Source of the DNA: an uncultured Lachnospiraceae bacterium
GTDB lineage: Bacteria > Bacillota > Clostridia > Lachnospirales > Lachnospiraceae
Reading direction: 5' to 3'
Assembly: GCA_902788645.1 (NCBI GenBank)
Contig: CADAKW010000006.1
Coordinates: forward strand, 1-50,136
DNA: 50,136 nt
Both the position numbers and the translations under genes were made by a program. The notes under the pieces are model-generated. The model ran no database searches and was not told the DNA's origin. It saw only the letters and a list, made by a program, of their open reading frames with translations. Positions 26,724 through 35,124 of this stretch are shown here, piece by piece (the stretch's first letter is position 1; every line of letters starts with the position of its first letter).

Positions 26724-26752
26724 ATCTTATTACTATTTTAAAAAAATGTCAA
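26724..26752 (-). promoter_or_regulatory. Promoter of htpG
   Basis: TTGACA (26752-26747, perfect) and TAAGAT (26729-26724) are 17 bases apart. A 9-base inverted repeat, ATATCTACC (26661-26669) and GGTAGATAT (26717-26725), encloses the downstream CIRCE and touches the -10 box. Confidence 0.7.
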
Positions 26753-26759
26753 GACAAAT

Positions 26760-26786
26760 TTAGCACTCCTGTCAAAGGAGTGCTAA
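26760..26786. promoter_or_regulatory. Perfect CIRCE element (HrcA operator) upstream of the htpG promoter
   Basis: TTAGCACTC (26760-26768), nine bases, GAGTGCTAA (26778-26786) match the CIRCE consensus at all 18 positions. The element is embedded in a longer perfect palindrome with 17-base arms (26754-26770 and 26776-26792), so it could also act as a terminator for the BIG2 gene that stops at 26794. Confidence 0.92.
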
Positions 26787-26793
26787 ATTTGTT

Positions 26794-27528
26794 TTATAAT
26801 TCCATTGCACTTCCGCTCACAATCCCTGCACTAACAGAGGATCCGGAAGCCGGTGCTGTGGTGATCGTTCCTCCTGAAGCCGGTACTGCCGGTGTCTGTT
26901 GTGGTGCGGACGGTGCCGGTATGCCTCCCTGCGCATCTACAGACACCGCGCAGGCTGCTTTCTTTCCATTGAACGTAACAAATGTTATCGTAGCTGTTCC
27001 TTCCCGATGTGCCACCATGACACCCTTAGAAGATATTGACACAATCTCTGCATCAGAGCTGATCCAGGTGCCCTTTTTATTGGCAGCAAGCACCTTTTTC
27101 GGCGTTACTGTCGCTTTCAGTGTCTTTTTCTGATCAACCTTCATTTTCACCGAAGCCGCAGACAATTTCACCTTGGTCGGCACATAATCCGCTACGATCA
27201 CCTTTACAAGTTTTCTAAGGGATTTATTCTTTTTGGAGGTAACACGGATCGTCGTTACTCCAATCTTTTTTCCTTTGATAACTCCCTTTTTTGTTACGGA
27301 TGCAACCTTGCGATTCGCAATCTCATATTTCACAGATTTGCTGGCCCCACTTGGTGCAATGGAAGAAACCTTTAAGGTCTGCTTCCCATGCAGCTTGACC
27401 AGAATAGTACTGTAATTCAATGTCATCTCGATCGGTTTACCCACCGCCGCTGCTTCCCCCGGCATCTGAACAGTCAGAACAGCTGCGATCACTAACATTA
27501 CCATCATACGCTTCATAACGGATCTCAT
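26794..27528 (-). CDS. Secreted protein with two bacterial Ig-like (BIG2) domains
   Basis: A 244-residue exported protein of unknown role. A signal peptide (MLVIAAVLTVQMPGEAAA, about 9-27) is followed by two BIG2 domains (about 31-114 and 115-200), each with the typical pattern of a valine-rich strand, a V-S-I/V-x-x-x-G-V turn and a final G-x-x-x-I-x-V strand (ASVTKKGVIKGKKIGVTTI and VSISSKGVMVAHREGTATI). The last 45 residues are alanine/proline/serine/threonine-rich. BIG2 modules commonly serve as cell-surface stalks or adhesion units. It lies 78 bases after glf and may be carried on the same transcript. Confidence 0.85.
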   Translation of the reverse strand: MRSVMKRMMVMLVIAAVLTVQMPGEAAAVGKPIEMTLNYSTILVKLHGKQTLKVSSIAPSGASKSVKYEIANRKVASVTKKGVIKGKKIGVTTIRVTSKKNKSLRKLVKVIVADYVPTKVKLSAASVKMKVDQKKTLKATVTPKKVLAANKKGTWISSDAEIVSISSKGVMVAHREGTATITFVTFNGKKAACAVSVDAQGGIPAPSAPQQTPAVPASGGTITTAPASGSSVSAGIVSGSAMEL

Positions 27529-27606
27529 TATTATTCCCTGCCTTTCTATATCCGCTATCGCCCCATATATGCTGATATCCTTTCTCCTCTGTCACAAAAT
27601 CCCCTT

Positions 27607-28701
27607 TTATTTATTTTGCGACTGTACACATGACAAAGCAGAAGCAATTACCTTATCCATATCAAAATACTGATACTGTCCCAATCTTCCCCCAAAGATC
27701 AAGCCCTGCTCCTGCCCGGCAAGCTCCTGATACTTACGGTAAAGCTCCGTATTTCTGGAATCATTCACCGGATAATATGGTTCATCCCCCGGTTTCCATT
27801 CCGATGAATACTCTCTGGTGATCACTGTCACAGGCTGCTTTCCAAAGGTAAAGTGCTTATGCTCAATGATCCTGGTATACGGCACATCTGCTGCCGTATA
27901 ATTTACCACGGCATTCCCCTGATAATTCTCGCACTCCATCTTCTCCGTTTCAAAACGAAGGGAGCGATACTGCAAATGTCCCAGACTATAGTCAAAATAT
28001 TCATCAATCGGTCCTGTATATACCGTTGTATCCGCTTCAATCTCATGGCGCACCCGGAAATAATCTGTGTCCAGACGCACCTCTATGCCCTCCAGCATCC
28101 GTTCTACCATCCTGGTATAACCGTCTATCGGAATCCCCTGATAACGGTCATTAAAATAATTGTTGTCGTACGTAAAACGCAGTGGAAGCCGCTTTATGAT
28201 AAATGCCGGCAGCTCCGTACATTTCCGTCCCCACTGCTTCTGTGTATATCCTTTGATCAGCTTTTCATACACATCTGTTCCCACAAGGCTGATCGCCTGC
28301 TCCTCCAGATTGGCAGGTTCTGCGATCCCTGCCTCCCTGATCTGGCGTTCTATGATCTCCTTTGCCTGTGCCGGCGTCCGGATCCCCCACATTCTGCTAA
28401 ATGTGTTCATATTAAATGGAAGATTATATAACTCATCCCCATAAACAGCTACCGGAGAATTAATATACTGATTAAACTCCGTAAACTGATTGACATATTC
28501 CCATATTTTTTTATCGGAGGTATGAAAGATATGGGCACCATAACGGTGTACATGGATCCCATCGATCTCCTCCGTATAAATATTACCTGCAATGTGATCT
28601 CTCTTGTCTATCACCAGGCATTTTCTGCCAAGATCCGTCATCTCTCTGGCAAATACTGCGCCAAACAGACCGGCTCCCACTATCAGATAATCGTACTTCA
28701 T
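27607..28701 (-). CDS. glf: UDP-galactopyranose mutase
   Basis: An FAD enzyme that turns UDP-galactopyranose into UDP-galactofuranose, the donor for galactofuranose in surface glycans. The start MKYDYLIVGAGLFGAVFA (ATG 28701, GGAG seven bases upstream) gives the FAD-binding GxGxxG and a product of 364 residues, the family norm. Later motifs include YGAHIFHT, KGYTQKQWG, RLPLRFTYDNNYFNDRYQG and GRLGQYQYFDMD, containing the substrate-binding arginines and aromatic residues. A longer frame to 28770 runs through leader hairpins and is not credible. Its presence predicts galactofuranose in the product of the neighbouring glycosyltransferases. Confidence 0.95.
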   Translation of the reverse strand: MKYDYLIVGAGLFGAVFAREMTDLGRKCLVIDKRDHIAGNIYTEEIDGIHVHRYGAHIFHTSDKKIWEYVNQFTEFNQYINSPVAVYGDELYNLPFNMNTFSRMWGIRTPAQAKEIIERQIREAGIAEPANLEEQAISLVGTDVYEKLIKGYTQKQWGRKCTELPAFIIKRLPLRFTYDNNYFNDRYQGIPIDGYTRMVERMLEGIEVRLDTDYFRVRHEIEADTTVYTGPIDEYFDYSLGHLQYRSLRFETEKMECENYQGNAVVNYTAADVPYTRIIEHKHFTFGKQPVTVITREYSSEWKPGDEPYYPVNDSRNTELYRKYQELAGQEQGLIFGGRLGQYQYFDMDKVIASALSCVQSQNK

Positions 28702-28750
28702 ATAAATCTCCATTCCGCCACCTTCCATGGCAGCATAAATATCATATATC

Positions 28751-28823
28751 TGCGCACGGTTTCTGCGCATACCGGAGTTTCGAAGAAACTCCTAATATGA
28801 GCCCCTTAAGGCTCATTATATCA
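28751..28823 (-). promoter_or_regulatory. Possible extended -10 promoter and three tandem stem-loops before glf
   Basis: Three hairpins follow one another: TGCGCA arms (about 28751-28769), GGAGTTTC/GAAACTCC (28774-28792) and ATGAGCC/GGCTCAT (28797-28816). On the minus strand TGATATAAT (28823-28815) reads as an extended -10 box, without a good -35. They may form a structured leader for glf or a weak termination region after the upstream glycosyltransferase gene; none has a T run. Confidence 0.4.
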
Positions 28824-28835
28824 TAACTCACTCAA

Positions 28836-30554
28836 TTAAAAATGTAAAGTATTGCGATCATTTCCCAGAAAATAATATTTTCCAAACACTTCCATGCCCG
28901 GATTAACATGAGGATCTCCCTTCTTGAACATCCGGTCCCACATGGCAAAAAACATCCTCCAATGCTCCCTCTGCTTTCCCGATTTTTTCTGCCGCCGGCT
29001 TTTGACCGCTTCCGTCTTCTTTACAAAAGACACATAGGGCGTGTAGATACAGTCTCCCCATCTTTTCTTGGCCTTTAAGCAGAGAGAAAACCATGTCTGG
29101 TCCGAAAAGGCTCCCCAGCCGTTCCACTTCAGGGTTCCAACCTCCAGATTTTCTTCCACCCAGTCACTGTATACATCTTCTCTGACTGCCAGCACCGCGC
29201 CTCCCACCAGAGAAACATTCTGACGAAAAGCCAGCCGGTACATATAGGACGGATCCTTTCGCGGCACTCCCCGGTACAGACTAAATATCTGCTCCGGTCT
29301 GGACTCACTATAGCCATATCCCGCATGATAAACTCTGCCCCGGTTATCATAAACCACCGGTGCTGCCACCATATTCTCCTTCGGCATCAGACATGACAAA
29401 AGCTCAGTCATCCATTCTGCCCCGGTCTGCTCCGGCTGATAACCGTCTCTTACCAATACGATCACATCGAATCTCTTTTCATCCACCTCAAACCGCGGCT
29501 GATTGACAGCATAAACCTCTATCCCGTACGGGAGTCCCTTCAGACTGTGCTTTAATTCTCCTGCCACTGCATCTGTTTCTGCCATAACAAGAACCCTGGT
29601 ATCCTCCGGCACCTCGTAGTGAACCCGGTAAAAGGGACCATATCCCTCCGCACTTTGTACATTTCCCCGGATCTCTTTTCTCATCAGATGAGCCTCCAAA
29701 GCCCTTCGTCCCGCTTCGACCGTATAAGGCTTTGCCTCTGTCGAGGAAGCCACCGACCCTGCATGGATCCTCCAGTAATATCTTACCTTTGGCACATGGT
29801 AAATGTTGTCTGCCTCATCCGTGAGCCGCAACAGCATATCATAATCCTGACTGCCATCATACTCTCTTTGAAAACCACCCACTTTTTCCAATAAATATCT
29901 GGAAAAAACAGAAAAATGACAGATATAATTGTTACTGCGAAAGCTCTCCGGTGAAAAATCGGGTTTAAAATGGATATTCTGCACACGGTCCGGTGTTCCA
30001 TCAAAGGAAAGCTCATCCGTATAAATAAACTCTCCCTGATGATAATTGATCGCCTGCATCACATCAAACAACGCGGAAGGATGCAGGATATCATCATGAT
30101 CCAGCAACGCAATATAATCCCCCGTACTCATTTCAATAGCCCGGTTTGTATTCTCAGAAATCCCGTGATTTTCCTTAAGTCTCTGATAACGGATCCTGTG
30201 ATCTGCCACGGAAAGCTCCTCTGTGATCTGCCGGAGCCTCCGGCTGCATTCCTCATCATCACTGGCGTCTGCCAGGCAAAGCTCCCAGTCCTTGTATGTC
30301 TGATCCGTCACCGAGTCCAGCATCTCCCGGAAAAAATCCTCTCTTGTATTATACAACGGAACTACAATGCTAATCTTTACTGCTTTATCCGGGATCCATT
30401 GGGATTGTTTTTTTCGTTCCTCCTCAGATATCGTAAGGGGACAGTATTTTTTGCCAAGATAATATTTGATATAACTGCGGTATGCAACTTTTTTCAGGGT
30501 ATACCATATCCCATAGTCCCTGCAAAAACCACCGATTTTTGTCATTATGTTCAT
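28836..30554 (-). CDS. Glycosyltransferase with two tandem GT-A (GT2-type) units
   Basis: A 572-residue cytosolic or membrane-associated enzyme that adds sugars to a lipid-linked glycan. The first GT2 unit begins KISIVVPLYNTREDFF and has the nucleotide-sugar motif LLDHDDILHP and DYDMLLR. The second half (about 330-560) has a weaker GT-A fold look: VVYDNRGRVYHAGYGYS, VSLVGGAVLAVRE, GWGAFSDQTWFSL. Large bifunctional enzymes of this plan occur in rhamnan and galactan synthesis. I chose ATG 30554 since GGAGG/AAAGG lies upstream; ATG 30590 has no site. Donor and acceptor cannot be read, though adjacent glf makes galactofuranose transfer possible. Confidence 0.85.
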   Translation of the reverse strand: MNIMTKIGGFCRDYGIWYTLKKVAYRSYIKYYLGKKYCPLTISEEERKKQSQWIPDKAVKISIVVPLYNTREDFFREMLDSVTDQTYKDWELCLADASDDEECSRRLRQITEELSVADHRIRYQRLKENHGISENTNRAIEMSTGDYIALLDHDDILHPSALFDVMQAINYHQGEFIYTDELSFDGTPDRVQNIHFKPDFSPESFRSNNYICHFSVFSRYLLEKVGGFQREYDGSQDYDMLLRLTDEADNIYHVPKVRYYWRIHAGSVASSTEAKPYTVEAGRRALEAHLMRKEIRGNVQSAEGYGPFYRVHYEVPEDTRVLVMAETDAVAGELKHSLKGLPYGIEVYAVNQPRFEVDEKRFDVIVLVRDGYQPEQTGAEWMTELLSCLMPKENMVAAPVVYDNRGRVYHAGYGYSESRPEQIFSLYRGVPRKDPSYMYRLAFRQNVSLVGGAVLAVREDVYSDWVEENLEVGTLKWNGWGAFSDQTWFSLCLKAKKRWGDCIYTPYVSFVKKTEAVKSRRQKKSGKQREHWRMFFAMWDRMFKKGDPHVNPGMEVFGKYYFLGNDRNTLHF

Positions 30555-30589
30555 GAACAGATACCTTTCCTCCTGTATGATCTCATTCA

Positions 30590-31516
30590 TTAATAATTGC
30601 CAAGCAGTAATATAATATGAAAAATTCTGTCATCCTCTTTACGCTGCCGGTAAACCTTTGTCTCTTTGAGAAAATGTTTTCTTGCCCAAAAGGATCTGCG
30701 TGCTTCCAAAAACTTTTCTGCCATCTTAAGATTCTCATTGCCGGGATCCGTATCACCAAAGATCCGTATAAATTCTCCCAGCTGACGGCTGATATTTCCA
30801 CGATTTCCACGAAATCTCTTTAACCGCATCTTCCATTCATCCATCTTTTTTGTCTTGGTGCCAAGTACATTTCCCTGGTGCTGACGATAACAGATATACG
30901 GTGTCTCATCATAATATATCTCCCCGAAGCAGGAAGCGATCAAGTAAAGCCACCAGTCATGCATCACCGTAAACTCCGGCAGCTCTTTTACCACCATATC
31001 CCGAAGGGTCTGATCAAACACAGCCGTACAGCCTGTCACAATATTTTCGATCATGGCATTGCGAAAATCCGGACGCATAGGGGGCCTTTTGATCTCGGAC
31101 TCCAGAGGCTGCAGGTTCTGATCCACCAGACGCGGCCGGCAGCAATATAACACGGGTCCATCCTTTTTTATGGTTTGAAGTGTTTCGACCGCATGTGACA
31201 TTTTATCCGGCATCCAGTAATCATCCTGATCGCAAAAGGCATAATAATCGGATGCTCCGGCTTTTTGAAGAAGTTCAAAAAAGCTGCGGATCACTCCGTG
31301 ATTTTCTCCCTGATACCAGGATATCTTTTCCGGATACCTTCCGGCATACTCCTCCAGGATATCCTGTGTACCATCGGACGATCCGTCATCACGTACAACA
31401 ATGCAAAAGGAGGCTGTTCCCTTTGCTTCGCAATCCTGCTCCAGCAGGGAATCTATCTGTTCTCTGATATATTTTGCTCCATTATAAGTTGACATGAGTA
31501 TCTGTAGCGTTTTCAT
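30590..31516 (-). CDS. Glycosyltransferase family 2
   Basis: A 308-residue GT-A enzyme. It starts MKTLQILMSTYNGAKYI and carries VVRDDGSSDGT for nucleotide binding and the metal motif CDQDDYW, typical of rhamnosyl- and related transferases in surface glycan loci. The C-terminal 60 residues are basic with no membrane helix obvious. GAGGAG precedes ATG 31516. The gene overlaps the upstream GT4 gene by 35 bases, so the genes are translated from one transcript. Sugar specificity is unknown. Confidence 0.92.
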   Translation of the reverse strand: MKTLQILMSTYNGAKYIREQIDSLLEQDCEAKGTASFCIVVRDDGSSDGTQDILEEYAGRYPEKISWYQGENHGVIRSFFELLQKAGASDYYAFCDQDDYWMPDKMSHAVETLQTIKKDGPVLYCCRPRLVDQNLQPLESEIKRPPMRPDFRNAMIENIVTGCTAVFDQTLRDMVVKELPEFTVMHDWWLYLIASCFGEIYYDETPYICYRQHQGNVLGTKTKKMDEWKMRLKRFRGNRGNISRQLGEFIRIFGDTDPGNENLKMAEKFLEARRSFWARKHFLKETKVYRQRKEDDRIFHIILLLGNY

Positions 31517-32711
31517 TGATCTCCTCCATCACAGATTGATATATTGTCCTCATCTTCTCCTCGACCACCGGTAATGCAAATTCCTGAACTTTTTTGCGAT
31601 TCCACTGTCCCATTTCCTGCCGTCTCTGTTCTCTTGAAACATCACTTCTTCCTCCCCGTTCCGAAAACATCCGGCGCACCTTTACCGCATAATTTTCCGG
31701 TTCCCAGTCATCGGCCAGATAACCGCCCTTTGCATGCTCCAAAAGGTCTGTAATACCACGTATCCTTGTCGCGATCACCGGCAGCCCCACGGCCATTGCC
31801 TCCATCACGGCCACGGGAAGCCCCTCCTGAAAGGAAGGAAAAACAAAGCAGTCTGCCTGACGAAGTATTGCCGGAACCTGCTCCACATATCCCGCAAATT
31901 TCACCCGGTTCTCCAGTCCCATATCACGTACATGCTGTTTCAGCTTATCTTCCCACGGTCCGGAACCACAGATCACATAGACAAGAGGCAGATCCATCAG
32001 CTCTTTCATCGCATCGATCATTACAATATGATTCTTGCGCTGAGTGATCTCCCCCACACTGATCAATATACCGTAATTATCCGGAATACCATAACGCTCA
32101 TAGATATCCTTCTTTGTATCCGACTTCCCTATGGTATAATCCTTCTTTTCCCACTCCCGGAAACGATCAAGCTGCATTCCAACACCCATGATCCGTTCCA
32201 CCGATCCTCTCACCGGAAAATTCTGTGCTCTTTTATAATCTTCTTCATTGATCAGGATCAATCTGTCCGTATATCGGGACAGATAACGTTCTACAGGATA
32301 ATATATCCAATTTTTTAACGGAGCTCCCTCATAAAAATGAAGACCATGCGCCGTATAAAGTACCGGCACCTTACGCCCTGTTTTTCTCCTCACCGCCTGT
32401 GCTGCCATCCGGGCAACCACTCCGCTCATAGGCATATGGCAATGGATCAGGTCAAAGTTTTCCGTCTCCAACAGCTCTTTTAATTGGCCGTATGCTTTTC
32501 TGACGCCCGGAGAAAAAGGAGACCTCTCGAAATCAATCTGATGACAGACAAGTTCCATTCCCTCCAGGCGATGATTATCTTTTCCGTATACTACTGTATT
32601 GAAATTTGACGCATAATGAACCTCAAAGCCCATTTCCTGCAGTATTTTCACATTGTTTGCTTCAAACTGCGGAAGAAACCCGCTGACTCTTGTAACAATT
32701 AATGCTTTCAT
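31482..32711 (-). CDS. Glycosyltransferase family 4
   Basis: A 409-residue GT-B enzyme. The N-terminal half holds the acceptor-binding domain (IHCHMPMSGVVARMAA, YTAHGLHFYEGAP). The C-terminal half holds the donor site with VGEITQRKNH, ICGSGPWEDKL, FVFPSFQEGLPVAVMEAMA (E-x7-E pattern) and VIATRIRGI. Similar to CapM/EpsD-like transferases that add the second sugar to a polyprenyl-diphosphate sugar. It lies directly after the priming sugar transferase, which fits that step. ATG 32711 opens MKALIVTR; ATG 32723 is also possible and neither site is strong. Confidence 0.92.
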   Translation of the reverse strand: MKALIVTRVSGFLPQFEANNVKILQEMGFEVHYASNFNTVVYGKDNHRLEGMELVCHQIDFERSPFSPGVRKAYGQLKELLETENFDLIHCHMPMSGVVARMAAQAVRRKTGRKVPVLYTAHGLHFYEGAPLKNWIYYPVERYLSRYTDRLILINEEDYKRAQNFPVRGSVERIMGVGMQLDRFREWEKKDYTIGKSDTKKDIYERYGIPDNYGILISVGEITQRKNHIVMIDAMKELMDLPLVYVICGSGPWEDKLKQHVRDMGLENRVKFAGYVEQVPAILRQADCFVFPSFQEGLPVAVMEAMAVGLPVIATRIRGITDLLEHAKGGYLADDWEPENYAVKVRRMFSERGGRSDVSREQRRQEMGQWNRKKVQEFALPVVEEKMRTIYQSVMEEINENATDTHVNL

Positions 32712-32731
32712 GATAGTAACCATGCCCCTCG

Positions 32732-34162
32732 CTATTTTTTGACGATTTCCTTTACAAGCTCTTCTACCGACTCCTGCTCCTGGGCCGTTTCCTCTTTCTG
32801 CGCCGTGATCTGCCCCTGGGCCACGCCCTCTGTGGCATCCTTTTTCAAAACAGTTTTGACCGTCATAAGGATCAGCTTCAGATCCATCCAGAAGGAATAA
32901 TTTTCTATATAAAACAGATCCAGCTTTAACTTATCATAAGGTGTGGTATTGTACTTTCCGTATACCTGTGCAAATCCGGTCAGACCTGCCTTGACTCTCG
33001 TACGGAAATTAAACTCAGGCATATCCTCACAATATTCCTTAATGATCTGTGGTCTTTCCGGACGCGGTCCCACAAATGACATGTCACCTTTGATAATATT
33101 GAGCAGCTGTGGCAGCTCATCGATCCGGGTAGCTCTGATAAAACGGCCCACCGGTGTGATCCGGCTGTCGTTTTCCGATGCCAGCTTAGCCACACCATCA
33201 CTCTCCGCATTAACGATCATACTGCGAAATTTAATGATCTCAAACTCTCTGTTATATTTGGTACAGCGTACCTGTTTGTAAAATACCGGACCGCCATCAT
33301 AGAGCTTGATCGCCAATGCCGTCAGAAGCATCACCGGTGACAGGATGACCGTCAGCGGGATCGCGATCACCAGATCTAAAACTCTCTTGGCCAGTCTCTG
33401 GTCAAAGCTTAAGGTATAACCCTTGGATAACAGAAACGGAGTGTCAAAGACATGGATCCTGTCCGCTCCCATCAATATGATATCCGATACCTTCGGGATC
33501 ACATAAGCACGTATTTTATGAGCATAACAGTATTTCAGTATATCGTTTCTCTTGACAGCGGAAATATCCCCTATGATCACCGCCTGAAATGACATCATTT
33601 TCTCTGCGATGGCATCAATGCCCTCATCAATATTGATGGCATCGTAAATGGCATACTTGTCTCTCCGTGCCTCGACCTTATATACCAGATCTGCTGCCGG
33701 ACGTTCACCATAGATCAACAGGATCTTCCACGGCTGAAAGATCCTATTATAAAAATGTATTATGATCACATTCCAGACTGTGGAAACAACCATCTCTGCC
33801 AGAAGCACCAGCAGCAGATAGCCCGGTCTGACCAGCCCGAATGCCAGAAGACAAATGATAAAATAAGCCACAACATTTGTAAATATCAGACTGAGATACT
33901 GCGACAGCATTACCTCGATCCGGCGAAGCTGCCCGATCTTTAAGCCCCCGTACATTGTCGAAAAGAAAAACATCAGCAATGCATATAATGCAAGCAGGGC
34001 ATAATGTCCTTTCCGATAGAATGTAAGCTGATACATAGTCGATGCGTAGTAGCCATACCAGGCATATGCAAAGATCACTGTCATCAGCATGATATTAACG
34101 AGCGATGCAAAAAATAGTATTGTTCTTTTATATGGATCGTAGTTTTTTGTTTCTCTTTCCAT
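32732..34162 (-). CDS. Polyprenyl-phosphate sugar-1-phosphate transferase (priming enzyme)
   Basis: A 476-residue membrane enzyme that starts a glycan chain by moving a sugar phosphate to undecaprenyl phosphate. Four N-terminal helices (about 15-145) and a nucleotide-binding-like middle region precede the catalytic part, which begins at helix KRVLDLVIAIPLTVILSP. Catalytic motifs are FEIIKFRSM, RIDELPQLLNIIKGDMSFVG and GPRPERP. The tail is glutamine/glutamate-rich (last 35 residues). GGGGAAAG precedes ATG 34162. It is the first structural gene of this glycan operon. Confidence 0.94.
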   Translation of the reverse strand: MERETKNYDPYKRTILFFASLVNIMLMTVIFAYAWYGYYASTMYQLTFYRKGHYALLALYALLMFFFSTMYGGLKIGQLRRIEVMLSQYLSLIFTNVVAYFIICLLAFGLVRPGYLLLVLLAEMVVSTVWNVIIIHFYNRIFQPWKILLIYGERPAADLVYKVEARRDKYAIYDAINIDEGIDAIAEKMMSFQAVIIGDISAVKRNDILKYCYAHKIRAYVIPKVSDIILMGADRIHVFDTPFLLSKGYTLSFDQRLAKRVLDLVIAIPLTVILSPVMLLTALAIKLYDGGPVFYKQVRCTKYNREFEIIKFRSMIVNAESDGVAKLASENDSRITPVGRFIRATRIDELPQLLNIIKGDMSFVGPRPERPQIIKEYCEDMPEFNFRTRVKAGLTGFAQVYGKYNTTPYDKLKLDLFYIENYSFWMDLKLILMTVKTVLKKDATEGVAQGQITAQKEETAQEQESVEELVKEIVKK

Positions 34163-34226
34163 GTTTACTCTTTCCCCTGTTTATCCCCTGTGATCGCAAG
34201 GCTCCTGCACCATCTGTGCCCGCCTT

Positions 34227-34910
34227 TTATTTCATTAAATTCTCCATCCCCTGCTTTTTAATATTTTCAAGGGATTTATAAATATGCTCATTGGCAAGTT
34301 TTTCTGCCAGCTCCTCATTCTTTTCCCGTACGGCATTCAGGATCGCCTTATGCTCCTGCGCAGCCTTGCCTGCACGCCCCTGGGCAGACAATGTATTCTT
34401 GCGTACCCGTTCCACATAATGATGATAATCTGACAAAATATGCTCAAGGACCGTACTTCCACACGCCTTATACAGTAGCAGATGGAATCGGTTATCCAGC
34501 TCAAATATCTGCTCCCAGTGCTCTCTCTGGATATGAAAATCGCTGAGATATGTGATCTCGTCCAGATCATCCAGCTGTTCCTCTGTGATATTGCGGCATG
34601 CCCATTTGGCACAAAGCCCCTCCAGATAAGACCGTATCTCATATATATCAAAAATATCCTTTGCCGTGATCCCGTTCACATAAGCCCCTTTATTGGGAAT
34701 GATCGACACAAGCCCCTCCAGCTCCAGCTGTCTTAAGGCCTCCCTCACCGGCGTTCTGGAAACGCCCATCGCTTTGCTGATCGCAGCCTCACGAAGCTCC
34801 TCATTTTGTGCATACTTTCCGGACAGAATATCTTCACGCAGACGGTGGAACACCTTTCCCCGCAGTGAATACCGATCCGGCATTTCTTTTTCTCCATTAT
34901 AATTATCCAT
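34227..34910 (-). CDS. GntR-family regulator, FCD (FadR-like) subgroup
   Basis: A 227-residue DNA-binding protein. The winged helix-turn-helix (about 15-75) contains VFHRLREDILSGKY, ISKAMGVSRTPVREALRQLE and GLVSIIPNKGAYV. The all-helical FCD domain (about 85-215) carries the metal-ligand pattern with DNRFHLLLYKAC and later HHYVERVR and AAQEHKAIL. FCD regulators usually respond to sugar acids or organic acids. It lies 64 bases before the priming transferase and is divergent from the ligase-like gene, so it may control either. ATG 34910 has GAGG at good distance; GTG 34922 and ATG 34916 are alternatives. Confidence 0.9.
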   Translation of the reverse strand: MDNYNGEKEMPDRYSLRGKVFHRLREDILSGKYAQNEELREAAISKAMGVSRTPVREALRQLELEGLVSIIPNKGAYVNGITAKDIFDIYEIRSYLEGLCAKWACRNITEEQLDDLDEITYLSDFHIQREHWEQIFELDNRFHLLLYKACGSTVLEHILSDYHHYVERVRKNTLSAQGRAGKAAQEHKAILNAVREKNEELAEKLANEHIYKSLENIKKQGMENLMK

Positions 34911-34968
34911 AACCATCCTCACTTCGAAACTCCCTTATTCGAGCTCCTTTTTCTAAACCATTGCCGTT

Positions 34969-34997
34969 ATCATAACATATATTACAATAATTTGAAA
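34969..34997 (-). promoter_or_regulatory. Likely promoter of the gntR-glycan operon
   Basis: TTTCAA (34997-34992) and TATGAT (34974-34969) on the minus strand are spaced by 17 bases, 60 bases before the regulator gene. They lie back to back with the plus-strand promoter at 35050, so a regulator binding between them could affect both. Confidence 0.5.
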
Positions 34998-35049
34998 GAG
35001 CAAATCACATTAGCATAGGAAGTAACAGGAAACCTTTTTTGTTTTCTGG

Positions 35050-35078
35050 TTGAGAAATCCATAAAAAACGTATATAAT
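35050..35078 (+). promoter_or_regulatory. Promoter of the ligase-like gene, with a 5' stem-loop
   Basis: TTGAGA (35050-35055) and a perfect TATAAT (35073-35078) are spaced by 17 bases. The predicted RNA begins near 35085 with GTGGG and CCCAC arms (35085-35099) forming a small hairpin at its very 5' end, which could protect the mRNA. Confidence 0.75.
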
Positions 35079-35124
35079 TATTATGTGGGTTTTCCCCACA
35101 AAAATGATTTATCTGGAGGAAATT

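Noticed and set aside
27607..28770. A longer glf starting at 28770
   Set aside because: The extension runs over a hairpin, while ATG 28701 has GGAG upstream and gives the exact family N-terminus.
35085..35099. GTGGG/CCCAC hairpin as a terminator
   Set aside because: It lies directly after a strong promoter and before the ribosome binding site, has only five pairs and no T run.
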